Assembly (NCBI GenBank): GCA_017506865.1
Contig: JAFCMP010000223.1
Span: forward strand, 434,001-498,000
Origin: Tribonema minus
Lineage: Eukaryota > Sar > Xanthophyceae > Tribonematales > Tribonemataceae
DNA length: 64,000 nucleotides
Direction of reading: 5' to 3'
Shown here: positions 25,617 to 34,575 of the stretch, in pieces
Numbering within the stretch: the first letter of the stretch is position 1
Layout: each line of letters opens with the position of its first letter
Position numbers and translations under genes: made by a program
The notes under the pieces: model-generated
Seen by the model: the letters and a program-made list of their open reading frames with translations, nothing else
The model's database searches: none
What the model was told of the DNA's origin: nothing

Positions 25617-26384
25617 ATGCCCGCGGCTGCGGATCCTGCTTTCCTGTTGGTGAAGCCGTCGCCCGAAGACACTCGCGACTTCAAGTTCAAGGCGAAGACG
25701 ACATATAGCAATCTACCCACCTCTGTCGATCTAACCCTGCTTCTGCCCCCTGCGCTAGATCAAGGCGAGTTGGGCAGCTGCGCGGCGAATGCGGGCAGCG
25801 TGGCTCTGCGTTATCTTTACAAGAAGCAGATCGCACAAGATTGGCTGCCTTCTCGCCTGGCACTGTATTATGTGACACGCGTGTACATGACTGGAGATAC
25901 TCCCGATGAGGACACCGGTTGCTACCTCCGCGATTTGTGTAAGGCCATGAGTCGGTATCAGCTCCCGCCTGAGATATATTGGCGATACGACATAAGCAAG
26001 TTCGCATTGCCCCCGCCCTTTCTTCAAGCCGACGAAGTGGCGTCCGCACCACTGGTTGAGTACAGAGCTGTCAACCGTGACGAGTTCTCGCTCAAGAGCG
26101 CTCTGGCTGAGAGAAACATGGTTATCGTGGGTATTGCAGTGTACGAATCGTTCATGACCCCGCTGGTTGCAAGCACGGGCGTCGTGCCGATGCCCAAACC
26201 GGGGGAGCTGTGTCTGGGGGGGCACGCTTGTTTACTGACTGGGTTCACTACGTCAACTTGGACGCTGCGCAACAGCTGGGGTATGTGGGGTAAGAAAGGC
26301 AACTTTACATTGCCTGTTGCATATCTGACTAACCCACACTTGTGCTTTGACGCTTGGGTGCTCAGCAAGGCGATCGAAACTTGA
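25617..26384 (+). CDS. papain-like cysteine protease (C1 family)
   Basis: 255 residues from ATG 25617. Catalytic residues: Cys55 in 'DQGELGSCAANAG' with the oxyanion Gln just before it, His203 in 'CLGGHACLLTGF', and Asn219 in 'RNSWGMWGKKGNF'. 'YYVTRVYMTGDTPDEDTGCY' lies between. No long propeptide, unlike host cathepsins. Such proteases in large viruses may process virion proteins or act in uncoating. Paralogue at 54010-55125. The frame is open further upstream (to 25494), so the start is uncertain. Confidence 0.75.
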   Translation: MPAAADPAFLLVKPSPEDTRDFKFKAKTTYSNLPTSVDLTLLLPPALDQGELGSCAANAGSVALRYLYKKQIAQDWLPSRLALYYVTRVYMTGDTPDEDTGCYLRDLCKAMSRYQLPPEIYWRYDISKFALPPPFLQADEVASAPLVEYRAVNRDEFSLKSALAERNMVIVGIAVYESFMTPLVASTGVVPMPKPGELCLGGHACLLTGFTTSTWTLRNSWGMWGKKGNFTLPVAYLTNPHLCFDAWVLSKAIET

Positions 26385-26500
26385 GTGGCAAGAGGGTCGA
26401 CGACCAGTAGTCAAAAATACCCTCATTCTCATTCATGTCGATCGCGTCTCCTATGCATTCGCGTCAACATTGTGCGGCCAGTCGCGAAACAAAGTGCTCA

Positions 26501-26950
26501 TTATGACTGTGTGTCAAGCGCAAAGCCTACCATGCCGTCGCGGTACACTGACTTCATGTCTGCGTGCCGCACCTCAAAATTGAACACTTGAGAACCCGGG
26601 CCGACCTCCCCCTCGTGCGAATACCGCACAGGCCCCAAGTCAGAGCTGACCAGCTTGATGAGGACGCAGCAGTAGACGGCTGTTCGCAGGTGCAAAGGGG
26701 CGTCGTCGGTGAACTGGTCAAACCACCACTCATCGCCGTGCGCTGTCGCCTTCACGCCGGCAGGCACCAGGGTGGCACGCCAGTCGCTCGGCCTGGGGTC
26801 GAACATCTTGTCGGGGGCAGGAGGGTCCACGAAGGACAGCTCTGCGCCCTGCAAGCCCTCGCCGCTAACGCGGATGTCGTATATGTATTCTTCCAGTCCG
26901 CGCTCGATCTCAATCCAGTAGTGGCCGCAGGTCGACATTTGCGCCTCCAT
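26501..26950 (-). CDS. unknown beta-rich protein
   Basis: 149 residues from ATG 26950 (alternative ATG 27007). Beta-strand-like throughout: 'YWIEIERGLEEYIYDIRVSG', 'AVYCCVLIKLVSSDLGPV', 'GSQVFNFEVRHADM'. It might be a jelly-roll or capsid-accessory fold, but I cannot support that. A degenerate TCCCA element overlaps the alternative start region. Confidence 0.5.
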   Translation of the reverse strand: MEAQMSTCGHYWIEIERGLEEYIYDIRVSGEGLQGAELSFVDPPAPDKMFDPRPSDWRATLVPAGVKATAHGDEWWFDQFTDDAPLHLRTAVYCCVLIKLVSSDLGPVRYSHEGEVGPGSQVFNFEVRHADMKSVYRDGMVGFALDTQS

Positions 26951-27113
26951 GCGACCTTCCACGTTGCCAGAATTGGATTTTGAAATGGGGTACGTGTAAG
27001 TGAACATGCAGATTCGCTGAATGACAAGAGGGCATACAATAACTGCTCTCCCAGCAGCGCGAACTGCTTTCGTGGTCTCACGTGCTTTGTTTTTTTCTCC
27101 CTTTGAGGAAAAG

Positions 27114-27890
27114 ATGCGCACCGTGCAGCTCGGCCTGCGCACTTACAATGCAAACATTTACGATCGAAGAATAAATGTTTGGGACGACACCAAGGAGCGC
27201 GCATCGGTCATGCCGGCACCCCCATCACACATTGTGAGGTATGATGAGAGCTACGAGCTCACTCGTCGCTTCGCGTCCACGGCGATCACGGTGGTCAATG
27301 AGGACACCATTGAAACCGGCATGTCCATGCCCGGCGCGCTTTGTCACAATTTTAGCGATATCTGCTTTGCAGGCGGCTACGTCGCGCAAGGCTCCTCTGC
27401 GCAGGAGGAATCCATCATGCGCAGGTCAAACTTTTGCAGCACCCTGCTTCAGTCGTTTTATCCACTGGGCGCTGAGGAAGGCGTGTACTCCCCCTGTGTA
27501 ACGTTCTTCAAACGAGGTGAGCGCGATGACTGGGCGCCCATGGAGCACGTGGACCTCGCATTCGCCTCGATTCCTGCCCTTAAACGGCCCTACTGCGTCG
27601 ATGACAGACTGCGTGACGAAGATGTACGAGTGTTTCGAAAGAAGGTGCGGCTCTTGATGCAGACTGCACACGAAATGGGTCACGCGAGCATCGTGACTGG
27701 CGCATGGGGCTGCGGTGCGTGGGGAATGCCCGCTCGACACGTCGCGGAAATCTTCAGAGACGAGCTCGCGGCGTGCGACGGGGCATTCGAGACCGTGTGC
27801 TTTGCCATCATCGAAGGCGGGGATAGCCATGAGCGACCTAGACACGCAAATCCCATTGCGGTCTTCAGGGAGGTTCTGTGTCCCGTGTGA
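27114..27890 (+). CDS. microbial-type poly(ADP-ribose) glycohydrolase (PARG)
   Basis: 258 residues. It matches the bacterial/viral PARG family: 'HNFSDICFAGGYVAQGSSAQ' followed by EES-x-MRRS (~residues 75-105). The two Glu of 'AQEES' are the catalytic signature, where the family has GA.AQEE. 'IVTGAWGCGAWGMPARHVAE' (~200-220) is the other conserved block. It removes poly(ADP-ribose) from proteins, a modification used in DNA damage and antiviral signalling. It fits with the chromatin-acting genes nearby. The start follows an AAAGATG context; the upstream TTTTTTTCTCC stretch could be an acceptor. Confidence 0.75.
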   Translation: MRTVQLGLRTYNANIYDRRINVWDDTKERASVMPAPPSHIVRYDESYELTRRFASTAITVVNEDTIETGMSMPGALCHNFSDICFAGGYVAQGSSAQEESIMRRSNFCSTLLQSFYPLGAEEGVYSPCVTFFKRGERDDWAPMEHVDLAFASIPALKRPYCVDDRLRDEDVRVFRKKVRLLMQTAHEMGHASIVTGAWGCGAWGMPARHVAEIFRDELAACDGAFETVCFAIIEGGDSHERPRHANPIAVFREVLCPV

Positions 27891-28082
27891 CTAAACTTTG
27901 CTACTCCCCCCTCCTCTGTTGCACGAGAAACACTGTGCGGTCGAATCGCATGTGCCGACGCAGCAAATTCTGCATCCGTCGACAATTCCTGTGAAGCAGG
28001 AGGTGATCGCAGAGCACATTCGCTCCACGCCTGCAGCAAAGCCATTGCATATGCCGGAGAGGCAAGTGCACACACACGACAT
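27891..28082 (-). CDS. small Cys-rich, membrane-prone protein
   Basis: 63 residues from ATG 28082, with about 14 Cys spread as 'CVCTCLSGICNG', 'CSAITSCFTG', 'GCRICCVGTC' and a final 'CFSCNRGGG'. The regular Cys/hydrophobic pattern suits palmitoylation or a small disulfide protein. Start set by an AAAAATATGTTATT element. Stop abuts the convergent PARG stop. It is shorter than most genes here, but element and composition support it. Confidence 0.5.
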   Translation of the reverse strand: MSCVCTCLSGICNGFAAGVERMCSAITSCFTGIVDGCRICCVGTCDSTAQCFSCNRGGGSSKV

Positions 28083-28096
28083 CTTTTTACAGGGTA

Positions 28097-28110
28097 ATAA
28101 CATATTTTTC
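28097..28110 (-). promoter_or_regulatory. AAAAATATGTTA promoter-like element
   Basis: 15-28 nt before ATG 28082. Confidence 0.45.
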
Positions 28111-28132
28111 AGACATTGGCGCATTTTCCAAA

Positions 28133-28198
28133 TGGGATTTCCCATTTCGGGATTTCCCATTCCCATTTCAGACAATGTCTTTCAATTTGTCCCAGTTC
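28133..28198. promoter_or_regulatory. TCCCATT cluster
   Basis: Several TTCCCATT copies in tandem and both orientations (AAATGGGATTTCCCATTTCG), plus GTCCCAGTTCAG at about 28188. It overlaps the 3' end of the gene at 28168-28671. Confidence 0.45.
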
Positions 28199-28671
28199 AG
28201 ATTTGCTTTCAGCATCATTTGCGTCACTCCACGCTCCTCACAGTCAATTTTCAACTGGGATATAAGAGCGCTTGCGGCCTCAGGTGCTGCCTTCAGCAAC
28301 TCCGCTTCAGCTTCAAGAAACGGCCTCGACTCGTCTCCCAGCGCCTGTGAGTATACCCGCATGAGAGCCACTGCGCCAGCGCGTCCTTTGAGCAGAAAAG
28401 GGCGGGGTGGCACGATGTTGATCAAATGAGAAAGCCTTTCCCGCTGCGACGGCAAGATTGTCGCTAATGTCGTGAGCACGTCCTGAAAACCTCGCGCAGC
28501 TGTTCCGAAGTCACGTGGAAGACCAAGCGCGCAAGCGCGCAGCAGTGTGAACATCTGCGATTGGTATGCACTTTGGTTTAGTGAGACTCGCTCCTGCACA
28601 TTATCGTGAGCGATCTCTCGCGCGCTGCTCCAGAGCAAAGCGATGGCGACGATTGTGAGCGCAGTCAACAT
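28168..28671 (-). CDS. unknown signal-anchored helical protein
   Basis: 167 residues. The first 15 residues are hydrophobic (MLTALTIVAIALLW), a signal anchor. The rest is helical, with Leu/Ala-rich segments and no motif. Divergent from the gene at 28730, 58 bp away. Confidence 0.6.
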   Translation of the reverse strand: MLTALTIVAIALLWSSAREIAHDNVQERVSLNQSAYQSQMFTLLRACALGLPRDFGTAARGFQDVLTTLATILPSQRERLSHLINIVPPRPFLLKGRAGAVALMRVYSQALGDESRPFLEAEAELLKAAPEAASALISQLKIDCEERGVTQMMLKANLNWDKLKDIV

Positions 28672-28729
28672 TTCGGGCTACCTCTCGCTCAACAAAAAAC
28701 ATCTCTGTTGTGTTGTGTGTGCAGATAAT

Positions 28730-29380
28730 ATGGCGGAGGAAACCAAAGGAGGAGGAGGGCCATTGACCGCGGAGGCGAAGCACAGCACCCGAGCCCGCGT
28801 CGTCGACAGCATGGATGAGGTCGAGCGCGTGTTCAGCGTTTTACGCGACGACGACAACCGAACCATCAGCACACTGCGTCAGCTTGCGGAGATGAATAAC
28901 AGCGGTCTGTACGCGTACAGCACTCCTGTCGCATCGGCGTACCTCTCGGGCCTCGCGCTCGTCCCCGGGAAGGCCGCAGGCACGAGGGCTCTGCCGTGCG
29001 CCGTGCCATCGTTTCCGCGGTCGGTGGACGGGGCCATGCAGGTGAACACTCTCCTCGTCGCGGCTCGTCAGCTCGCGTACTCCGAAGCTGCTCTCGCTTG
29101 CCACGGCAGCGAAGATGTCGAAGATGTTCGCGAGGTGGTGGCCGAGGCGAGGAGGTTGCTGGCGGACGAGCCGGACGAAGAGAAGCGCGCGAATGAAGTC
29201 GCGGATGTGAGGGGATGGCAACGCCTAGTATTGGCGTACGCTGGCAGCGGCATTCCCCGCATCGAGGCGATGCGGGGCAGCGCACGCGCCAAGCACATGG
29301 TGCGGCTCGGCTGCCTCGCCGCCGATGCGGAGCGCGCGAGGGTGGCGATGCGCGAGATCGTCGAATATATGCATTTGTGA
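28730..29380 (+). CDS. unknown helical protein
   Basis: 216 residues from ATG 28730. Gly-rich N-terminus (KGGGGP), then a largely helical protein with many Ala, Arg and Glu and no membrane segment. An AACAAAAAACATC stretch lies 35-45 nt upstream. No family recognised. Confidence 0.6.
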   Translation: MAEETKGGGGPLTAEAKHSTRARVVDSMDEVERVFSVLRDDDNRTISTLRQLAEMNNSGLYAYSTPVASAYLSGLALVPGKAAGTRALPCAVPSFPRSVDGAMQVNTLLVAARQLAYSEAALACHGSEDVEDVREVVAEARRLLADEPDEEKRANEVADVRGWQRLVLAYAGSGIPRIEAMRGSARAKHMVRLGCLAADAERARVAMREIVEYMHL

Positions 29381-29389
29381 ATGTGGGTT

Positions 29390-29701
29390 TCAAAACCTCA
29401 TGTTTGTTGCTCCGACAATGACATCCAGCATTGCGATGATTGCAGCAATGCCCATGTAGTCTGCCGCAGCTGCACCCGCGACACCTGCTGCGAAGTACGT
29501 GTGCATCTTGCGTGACCATCGGACCGTGCCAGAGGCAGCCGCCAACTCAGCAGCAGCTGAGCAGGCCACAAAGAACACCCATGCAGGTGGTACCAGCGGA
29601 ATCAACGAAGCCAGAAGCAGCCGAACGGGAATGCATACACAGCAGAAGAGGGCGCGTCGCTGCGCCGCCGAATACCCACGCCTCTCGAAGAAACCCGGCA
29701 T
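29390..29701 (-). CDS. small multi-spanning membrane protein
   Basis: 103 residues. Three hydrophobic segments: ~19-38 (CVCIPVRLLLASLIPLV), ~40-55 and ~68-98. 'VRWSRKMHTYFAAG' in the middle resembles the 'W.SR..H' signature of a small membrane protein family seen in large algal viruses, and 'MLDVIVGATN' the conserved end. Start set by a perfect AAAAATGTTGC element. Probably in the virion inner membrane. Confidence 0.6.
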   Translation of the reverse strand: MPGFFERRGYSAAQRRALFCCVCIPVRLLLASLIPLVPPAWVFFVACSAAAELAAASGTVRWSRKMHTYFAAGVAGAAAADYMGIAAIIAMLDVIVGATNMRF

Positions 29702-29715
29702 CTTTGCTGATGATG

Positions 29716-29726
29716 CAACATTTTTA
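29716..29726 (-). promoter_or_regulatory. AAAAATGTTG promoter-like element
   Basis: 15-25 nt before ATG 29701 on the minus strand. Confidence 0.6.
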
Positions 29727-29773
29727 TGAGTGCGCTTCTGCCCACATGCAAATTATGTGTAGGCTGATCAAAG

Positions 29774-30787
29774 ATGCCGTCCGACCATGATGTGGTGCGT
29801 TTTCTGTTCAAGAAACATTGTCGCGCAGCGTCGACATGCGCACGTGTGTCGTCACCTGCTCGAGAGCGCCTCGTGTCGTCATCGCGAGAAACTCTCGAGT
29901 CTCGCCCCGCAGTGCGCGCAGACGACGTGTACGCTCAAATGATCCCTGGCACCCCCCCGCCCTTGATTTACATTTTCACATTCGAGAATGGTACCTTCGT
30001 GTTTGCGGGTCCCTCGTCCGAACGGCGCATCTTCACGGGGAGCGTGCAGCGGTTATCCGAGGAGCACGGCATACCTCTCGACCTTCTCACTGCCCTCAAG
30101 TGCGGCGAGGTGAAAGCCATCAAGAGCAATGGTTGTGGCGCTTCCGTCGTCTACGTCGAAGACCTCGCGCTCACGTTGATCGAGGGGTCGTCAGCGTGCA
30201 GCCCGTCCTTCTTCCACCACTGTCTGCGCGATTGCGTGCACGACAGCGTGTACGACGCCGTCGTGCCTGTGGAGGACTTTGCGCTCCAGCCCGATTGCGG
30301 AGTGCTGCAAGTGTTTGGAGATCATGCGGAGACGGTGATGACGGTGAGCTTCTGGCGCTACACCGGCAAACGAGGCGCCTCCTCTCCTATCGCCGCAATG
30401 ACCGTATTGGACTTTACGCAGGACACGTGTCGCCTGACGACGAACGGCACGAGGTGTCGTATGAACGCAGGCAAGGAGCTGCTGGCGAAAACCAGCAGGT
30501 GCAGCGCGGTGGTGTGCGTGCGGGGCAGGGCGCCGGGCGCCGGTGCCGACTGCGCAGGGGTTGCTCTCGCGCTGTTCGACGCGCCCACGTCCCTGCTGCC
30601 GTGCGCTGTGTCTGGCAGCAAGTGCTACTGGGTTTCGCGGGGACAGATGACTTGCGGAGTCTTGCACGGCGCTTTTTCTGATTTGACTGTCGGAAAGCGC
30701 TACTTCGTGGGTGTCGAAGTCGACTGGGAAAGTAGCGACATGTTCGAAATCGGTCTCAGTGGCGCGGAAGTGACATGGCTGCGATGA
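29774..30787 (+). CDS. unknown protein
   Basis: 337 residues. After a basic N-terminus comes beta-rich sequence ('PPLIYIFTFENGTFVFAGPS') and a Cys-rich second half. The C-terminal ~130 residues ('SRCSAVVCVRGRAPG', 'GKRYFVGVEVDWESSDMF') look like a beta-sandwich. No motif recognised. Confidence 0.6.
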   Translation: MPSDHDVVRFLFKKHCRAASTCARVSSPARERLVSSSRETLESRPAVRADDVYAQMIPGTPPPLIYIFTFENGTFVFAGPSSERRIFTGSVQRLSEEHGIPLDLLTALKCGEVKAIKSNGCGASVVYVEDLALTLIEGSSACSPSFFHHCLRDCVHDSVYDAVVPVEDFALQPDCGVLQVFGDHAETVMTVSFWRYTGKRGASSPIAAMTVLDFTQDTCRLTTNGTRCRMNAGKELLAKTSRCSAVVCVRGRAPGAGADCAGVALALFDAPTSLLPCAVSGSKCYWVSRGQMTCGVLHGAFSDLTVGKRYFVGVEVDWESSDMFEIGLSGAEVTWLR

Positions 30788-30800
30788 AATATGTGATGTG

Positions 30801-31019
30801 ATGAGAGAGCTGCGCAAGACTACGATGACTTCTGTTTTCATCGTCAGGTGCGGCATCACTCTCAACCCTACCGGGGTGTATGCGACGCTCAGCGAGGCGC
30901 AGGCGGCGTGCGAAAGCGAAATGGGCTACGCGTTCGTGGATGTATTCACGCTCGGTCAGCGACGAGAAGGACCCGGCTCCTTCTGCACCGTGTACCAGAA
31001 TTTGCAGGACGCGTCGTGA
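30801..31019 (+). CDS. unknown short protein
   Basis: 72 residues (alternative start 30825). Reads as a small beta-alpha-beta domain: '[20 protein letters not shown]', then 'SEAQAACES'. A similar pattern starts the protein at 8630-9088. Function unknown. Confidence 0.45.
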   Translation: MRELRKTTMTSVFIVRCGITLNPTGVYATLSEAQAACESEMGYAFVDVFTLGQRREGPGSFCTVYQNLQDAS

Positions 31020-31035
31020 GCGTCAGAATTGGCGT

Positions 31036-31046
31036 AAAAATTGTTG
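31036..31046 (+). promoter_or_regulatory. AAAAATTGTTG promoter-like element
   Basis: 18-28 nt before ATG 31064. It supports a start at the histone domain rather than at the longer open frame from 30848. Confidence 0.5.
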
Positions 31047-31063
31047 ACAACGGGCACTACCAC

Positions 31064-32194
31064 ATGCCGCCGCGGACCGGGGGCCATGGCATTCGCCACC
31101 GAAAGGTGCTGCGTGACAACATCCTCGGAGTCACGAATGCTGCCATCCGGCGCCTCTGTCGCCGGGGCGGCGTCAAGCGCATATCAAAACTTGTGTACGA
31201 GGAGACTCGCGGCGTCCTCAAAGTGTTTCTGGAAGGCATCGTGCGCGACGCCGTCACTTACACGGAGCACGCGCGACGCAAGACCGTCACTTCGCTCGAC
31301 GTGGTACTCGCGCTTAAACGGCGCGGCCGGCCTCTGTACGGGTTCGGCGATGCCCCTGCTGCGAATCCGAAGAAGCGCAAGCCTCGACGCACGGGAAAGG
31401 TCGTGCTGTCCGCCGAGCGCGCTGCGGCAGTCGAGGCGGCCTTCGGCTCGCGTGCCAGGACCATCGCGCACGGTAACGGCTGGATATTGAACCCGGAGGC
31501 ATTCGGTCGCCTGCGACCGAACGAGTGGCTCTCTGGTGATGTGATGACCGGTTACGCTACTCTGTTGAATGAGAGGGAGGCCAGGCGTCGTGCGGTCCAC
31601 CCTCGCAGGGGCCGGCGTCACGTCTTCCACTCCTTCTTGTACAAAGGGATGTGCGATAACGGGTACGAACGGGTCAAGAAGTGGTCGACGAAAGCGAAGG
31701 TGGACGTCTTCGCCTGCAGTCTCCTCGTATTTCTGTGCAATGTGAATAGGATCCACTGGACCGTCGTGGTGGCACGGATGGCGCAGCGTCGCTTGGAATA
31801 CTTCGACTCGCTCGGCGGAGATGGGTTAGCGGAGATGAACACGATCGAGAGCTACTTGCAGCGAGAGCACGCGGACAAGAAGAAGAGTCCGCTGCCGGGC
31901 GTGTGGACGAGGCGCTCGCACGGCACCAGCAGTCCTCAGCAGGCCAACGGCGTTGACTGCGGCGTCTTCGCCCTGACCGTCGCCGAGTACATCGTGGATG
32001 ATATGCCTTTCGACTTTCGACAGGACGATACGAGGGACATGACGCCAGCTCAGCGCGCCGTCGCCGTCGATGACATCCCCGGCTTCAGGTTGAAGATTGC
32101 GAATGCGCTGCTGGAGAACAGCTTACCGGTGGTCGTGAACGCCGCAGCTGGGAATGCGGCCGCGGAAGCCGACTCTGACATTGAAATACTTTGA
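31064..32194 (+). CDS. histone H4 - Ulp1/SENP cysteine protease fusion
   Basis: 376 residues. Residues 11-95 are a full H4 histone fold ([20 protein letters not shown] ... LYGFG). The H4 tail is replaced by a short [11 protein letters not shown] basic linker follows with an NLS-like PKKRKPRR (102-109). Residues ~150-330 are a C48/Ulp1-type protease with His231 ('IHWTVVV'), Asp248 ('LEYFDSLGG'), Gln292/293 and Cys299 ('[15 protein letters not shown]'). The last residues, SDIEIL after acidic positions, fit a SUMO-interacting motif. Expected role: cutting SUMO or a similar modifier from chromatin proteins while sitting in, or near, a nucleosome. The domains are clear; the chromatin role is inferred. 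Confidence 0.85.
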   Translation: MPPRTGGHGIRHRKVLRDNILGVTNAAIRRLCRRGGVKRISKLVYEETRGVLKVFLEGIVRDAVTYTEHARRKTVTSLDVVLALKRRGRPLYGFGDAPAANPKKRKPRRTGKVVLSAERAAAVEAAFGSRARTIAHGNGWILNPEAFGRLRPNEWLSGDVMTGYATLLNEREARRRAVHPRRGRRHVFHSFLYKGMCDNGYERVKKWSTKAKVDVFACSLLVFLCNVNRIHWTVVVARMAQRRLEYFDSLGGDGLAEMNTIESYLQREHADKKKSPLPGVWTRRSHGTSSPQQANGVDCGVFALTVAEYIVDDMPFDFRQDDTRDMTPAQRAVAVDDIPGFRLKIANALLENSLPVVVNAAAGNAAAEADSDIEIL

Positions 32195-32287
32195 CGGTCG
32201 AAAAGAATAAATCATCACATCGTGATCGGGCCGTGTGCGCACCTCTCGTGCGATGACTTTTTATGTGTTGCTGCTGCTGTCGCGCGC

Positions 32288-33550
32288 ATGGACGACCTAG
32301 ACGACGAGGAATGTGGTGGCGTGCGCGATGTAGTGGAAGAATTCGGCGAAGGGGAAGACAGGAACACATTCTTCTCAGAGGTCCGCCTGCACGTGAGCCG
32401 CTCCGCGCTGCCGTCATCCGCGTGGCGCTCGACCGGAGAGATCGGCCACTGGCACAAGTACAGGATGGACGAGAGGAAAGTGGACCAGAGCAGGCCGAGG
32501 AGTATGTCCAGGGGAGACTTGGGCCTGAGCGGCAACAGAGACAGCAATCGGTGACGCATCCTGTCGCGTGCCGTGTTTGCTTGCGTCCTCGTTTGAATAG
32601 GCCGAAAAACGTACTCACTGTCCCCCTGCATTGCTTGTCTGCCGTTTGTGACCAGCGACCCCCGCCGCGACGCTCAAAGAGACGTGCGCCGCGACCACCA
32701 ACGAGACTTTGAAAGAGACTGCCGAAGTTGAGTACTTTGCACCATGTGATCGATGTGCATGCATGTTTTCGCTTCCGACCTCATCAACCACATCATGCAC
32801 GTGTTTCTCTTCGTCATGCAAGGATGAAAAACGAGACCGGGTGCGCGACGTCGTGCGGGACACAGCGGCTGATTCTGAAAGCGACTCCAGACGCGGTGCC
32901 AGACAAGACAAGGATCGGTCAGTAGAAAGACGATTTAAATTTCTCGAGGCATGTGCACATTCAAGATCATTCACATAGACCTCACACAGTCGCTTGTTTA
33001 TGCTCTGCTTCGTACTGCAGGGATAGGATTCGGGACTCAAGAAGGTAAGAATCAGCACTATCTATCTTGCGTGTATATCATACCAGGACGTCAGCTCATT
33101 TCGTGCATCATGTTGTCTCACAGAGATGCGTTACGCGACGTCATACATGACGAAAACAAGGATGCGGACAGTGCAAGACGCGGTGCAAGTAAAGACGCTG
33201 AACGGGACATAGCACGGTCAGTACTCATGTGAATCCAGTTTCTTCGCTTGCCGGTTCGTCTGACTCACATCATACCATTTCTGTGCGCTGCTGCTGTCTC
33301 CCTGCTCTCAGCGACGTCGTCCGCGACCTCAAGAGGTGAGCGTCCGAAGTGTTACATAAGACACGTTGCATACATGGACCACAATTTGTTTGACCTCTGC
33401 AACTGCGTGTGTTTTGTGTTCAGAGATCATGACCGAGACAGTGTGCACGATGCACAGCTTAGAGCTGCTGTGAGCTTCGTTAGACGTGTACAAGGCGCAG
33501 GTGCGGAAGAGAGCGGAGAGTGCACGACGTCGAAAAGAAGCAGTATTTAG
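32288..33550 (+). CDS. multi-exon RD-repeat protein (six exons)
   Basis: Exons as read: 32288-32550, 32656-~32726, 32823-32917, 33124-33216, 33312-33335 (24 nt) and 33424-33550. Each except the first continues an Arg-Asp repeat: 'RDAQRDVRRDHQRDFERD', 'RDRVRDVVRDTAADSESDSR', 'RDALRDVIHDENKDADSARR', 'RDVVRDLK', 'DHDRDSVHD'. Four of five junctions use GTGACG/GTCAGT/GTGAGC donors and CAG acceptors, all splitting an Arg codon after its second base. The exon 2 donor is the one I cannot resolve. Exons 3 and 4 look like duplicates. The charged repeat resembles RD/RE-type nuclear RNA-binding tails, but function is unknown. The first exon is acidic (MDDLDDEECGG) and carries one RDVVEE. Confidence 0.6.
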
Positions 33551-33831
33551 TGGCGTGTATTGTAGGACGCTCTCATCTCGGCGTACTTCTCCACATTCCA
33601 ATTGGCGCCCCTCGAGTCATGGTCAGCAGAGGATGCTCTCTGATCGTTTGTGTTGAACTCCTGTGCAATCAAGCAGCAATTCTCAACCGTGTACCCTTGG
33701 CTGGGATCCTTCCTCTCTAATGAGACTTTCCAGTCCCCTTCTCTTGTGAGAGGGATCCGCGAATAGAAACAAGCGGCTCTCTGCACAATGAACATCTGCA
33801 CAAGGTCTGCCCTCGTCAGAGTCATCACCAT
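33547..33831 (-). CDS. HNH-type endonuclease-like protein
   Basis: 94 residues from ATG 33831; the frame stays open and protein-like upstream (LFATLLAHARASSERRTSLG), so an upstream exon or longer start is likely. The order 'LTRADLVQMFIVQRAACFYS', 'WKVSLERKDPSQGYTVENCC' and 'QEFNTNDQ' follows an HNH-like family common in large viruses ('Q..rC.ySg.pl', 'SlERlD...GYt..N..Li..eFNt'). Its stop codon overlaps the end of the RD gene by 4 bp. Confidence 0.55.
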   Translation of the reverse strand: MVMTLTRADLVQMFIVQRAACFYSRIPLTREGDWKVSLERKDPSQGYTVENCCLIAQEFNTNDQRASSADHDSRGANWNVEKYAEMRASYNTRH

Positions 33832-34141
33832 GTTGGGTCGGCCTAAGGAGGTGCGCCGCTCGCTGCTTGCCCTGGCGTGGGCTAGGAGTGTTGCGAAAAG
33901 CGGGAGCCACACTGCAGCCCTGGCTGCCCTCACTTTTGAGCGACACTCAAGGCACCCTCAATCAAATCTATTTTTCTCAAATTTGTCCGATATAAGGCAC
34001 TGCTCGCACCAGCAGCGCCGCAGGTCCACCGGTTTGGAGTACTGCACGGTCGGGGTACACTGCCGCGCAGGACCGTGGGACATCCCACGTCTTCATGATC
34101 TGCAGGATGAGATCGGTGCTTCGAGCGTTGATGCCGGATTC

Positions 34142-34444
34142 ATGGAGTGGATGCATCCGACGGCACGCATGGCCATCAACTTTGCGCAGGAAAATCAAGT
34201 GCTGGTGCTCACCCTGGAGAAGGGAAACACACTGTCGCTTCAGAGATTGGAACAACTGGTCCGAGCGATGCGAGCGGCCGACTGCGTCGTGTGCTACACG
34301 GTTCACTTTGAGTTGAATATTGCGACTGGCAGAGTTCTTCGCTGTGATGGCAGATCGAAGTGGTATGTGGAGCGTGTGGATGGCACTGTGCGCGGTGGCA
34401 TTGGGGGTGCGTGGGGTGTTAAGTTGCCGATCGTGCACAAATAA
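34142..34444 (+). CDS. unknown protein, 5' end uncertain
   Basis: The ATG at 34142 gives 100 residues, but the frame is open and protein-like from about 34030 ('TGLEYCTVGVHCRAGPWDIP'). There is no ATG there that avoids the antisense HNH gene, so a first exon may be missing. Sequence: 'QVLVLTLEKGNTLSLQRLEQ', then 'CVVCYTVHFELNIATGRVL'. No family recognised. AATAAAA directly after the stop. Confidence 0.45.
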   Translation: MEWMHPTARMAINFAQENQVLVLTLEKGNTLSLQRLEQLVRAMRAADCVVCYTVHFELNIATGRVLRCDGRSKWYVERVDGTVRGGIGGAWGVKLPIVHK

Positions 34445-34575
34445 AATGCCGTGCTTCGGCCCTGTGTTCAATTGTTGACTCCACGTTCACCCTGTTGTGC
34501 ATTTGCGTCTTGCTCAGGGGTGACAACATCGGTGCGTTTGCCGTGTGACCATTTACATCTCATGTCACACCCAGC

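Noticed and set aside
32215-32631. Minus-strand frame with a possible membrane segment opposite RD exon 1
   Set aside because: The plus strand continues an RD repeat across several splice junctions, which is stronger evidence; the minus frame has no promoter element.
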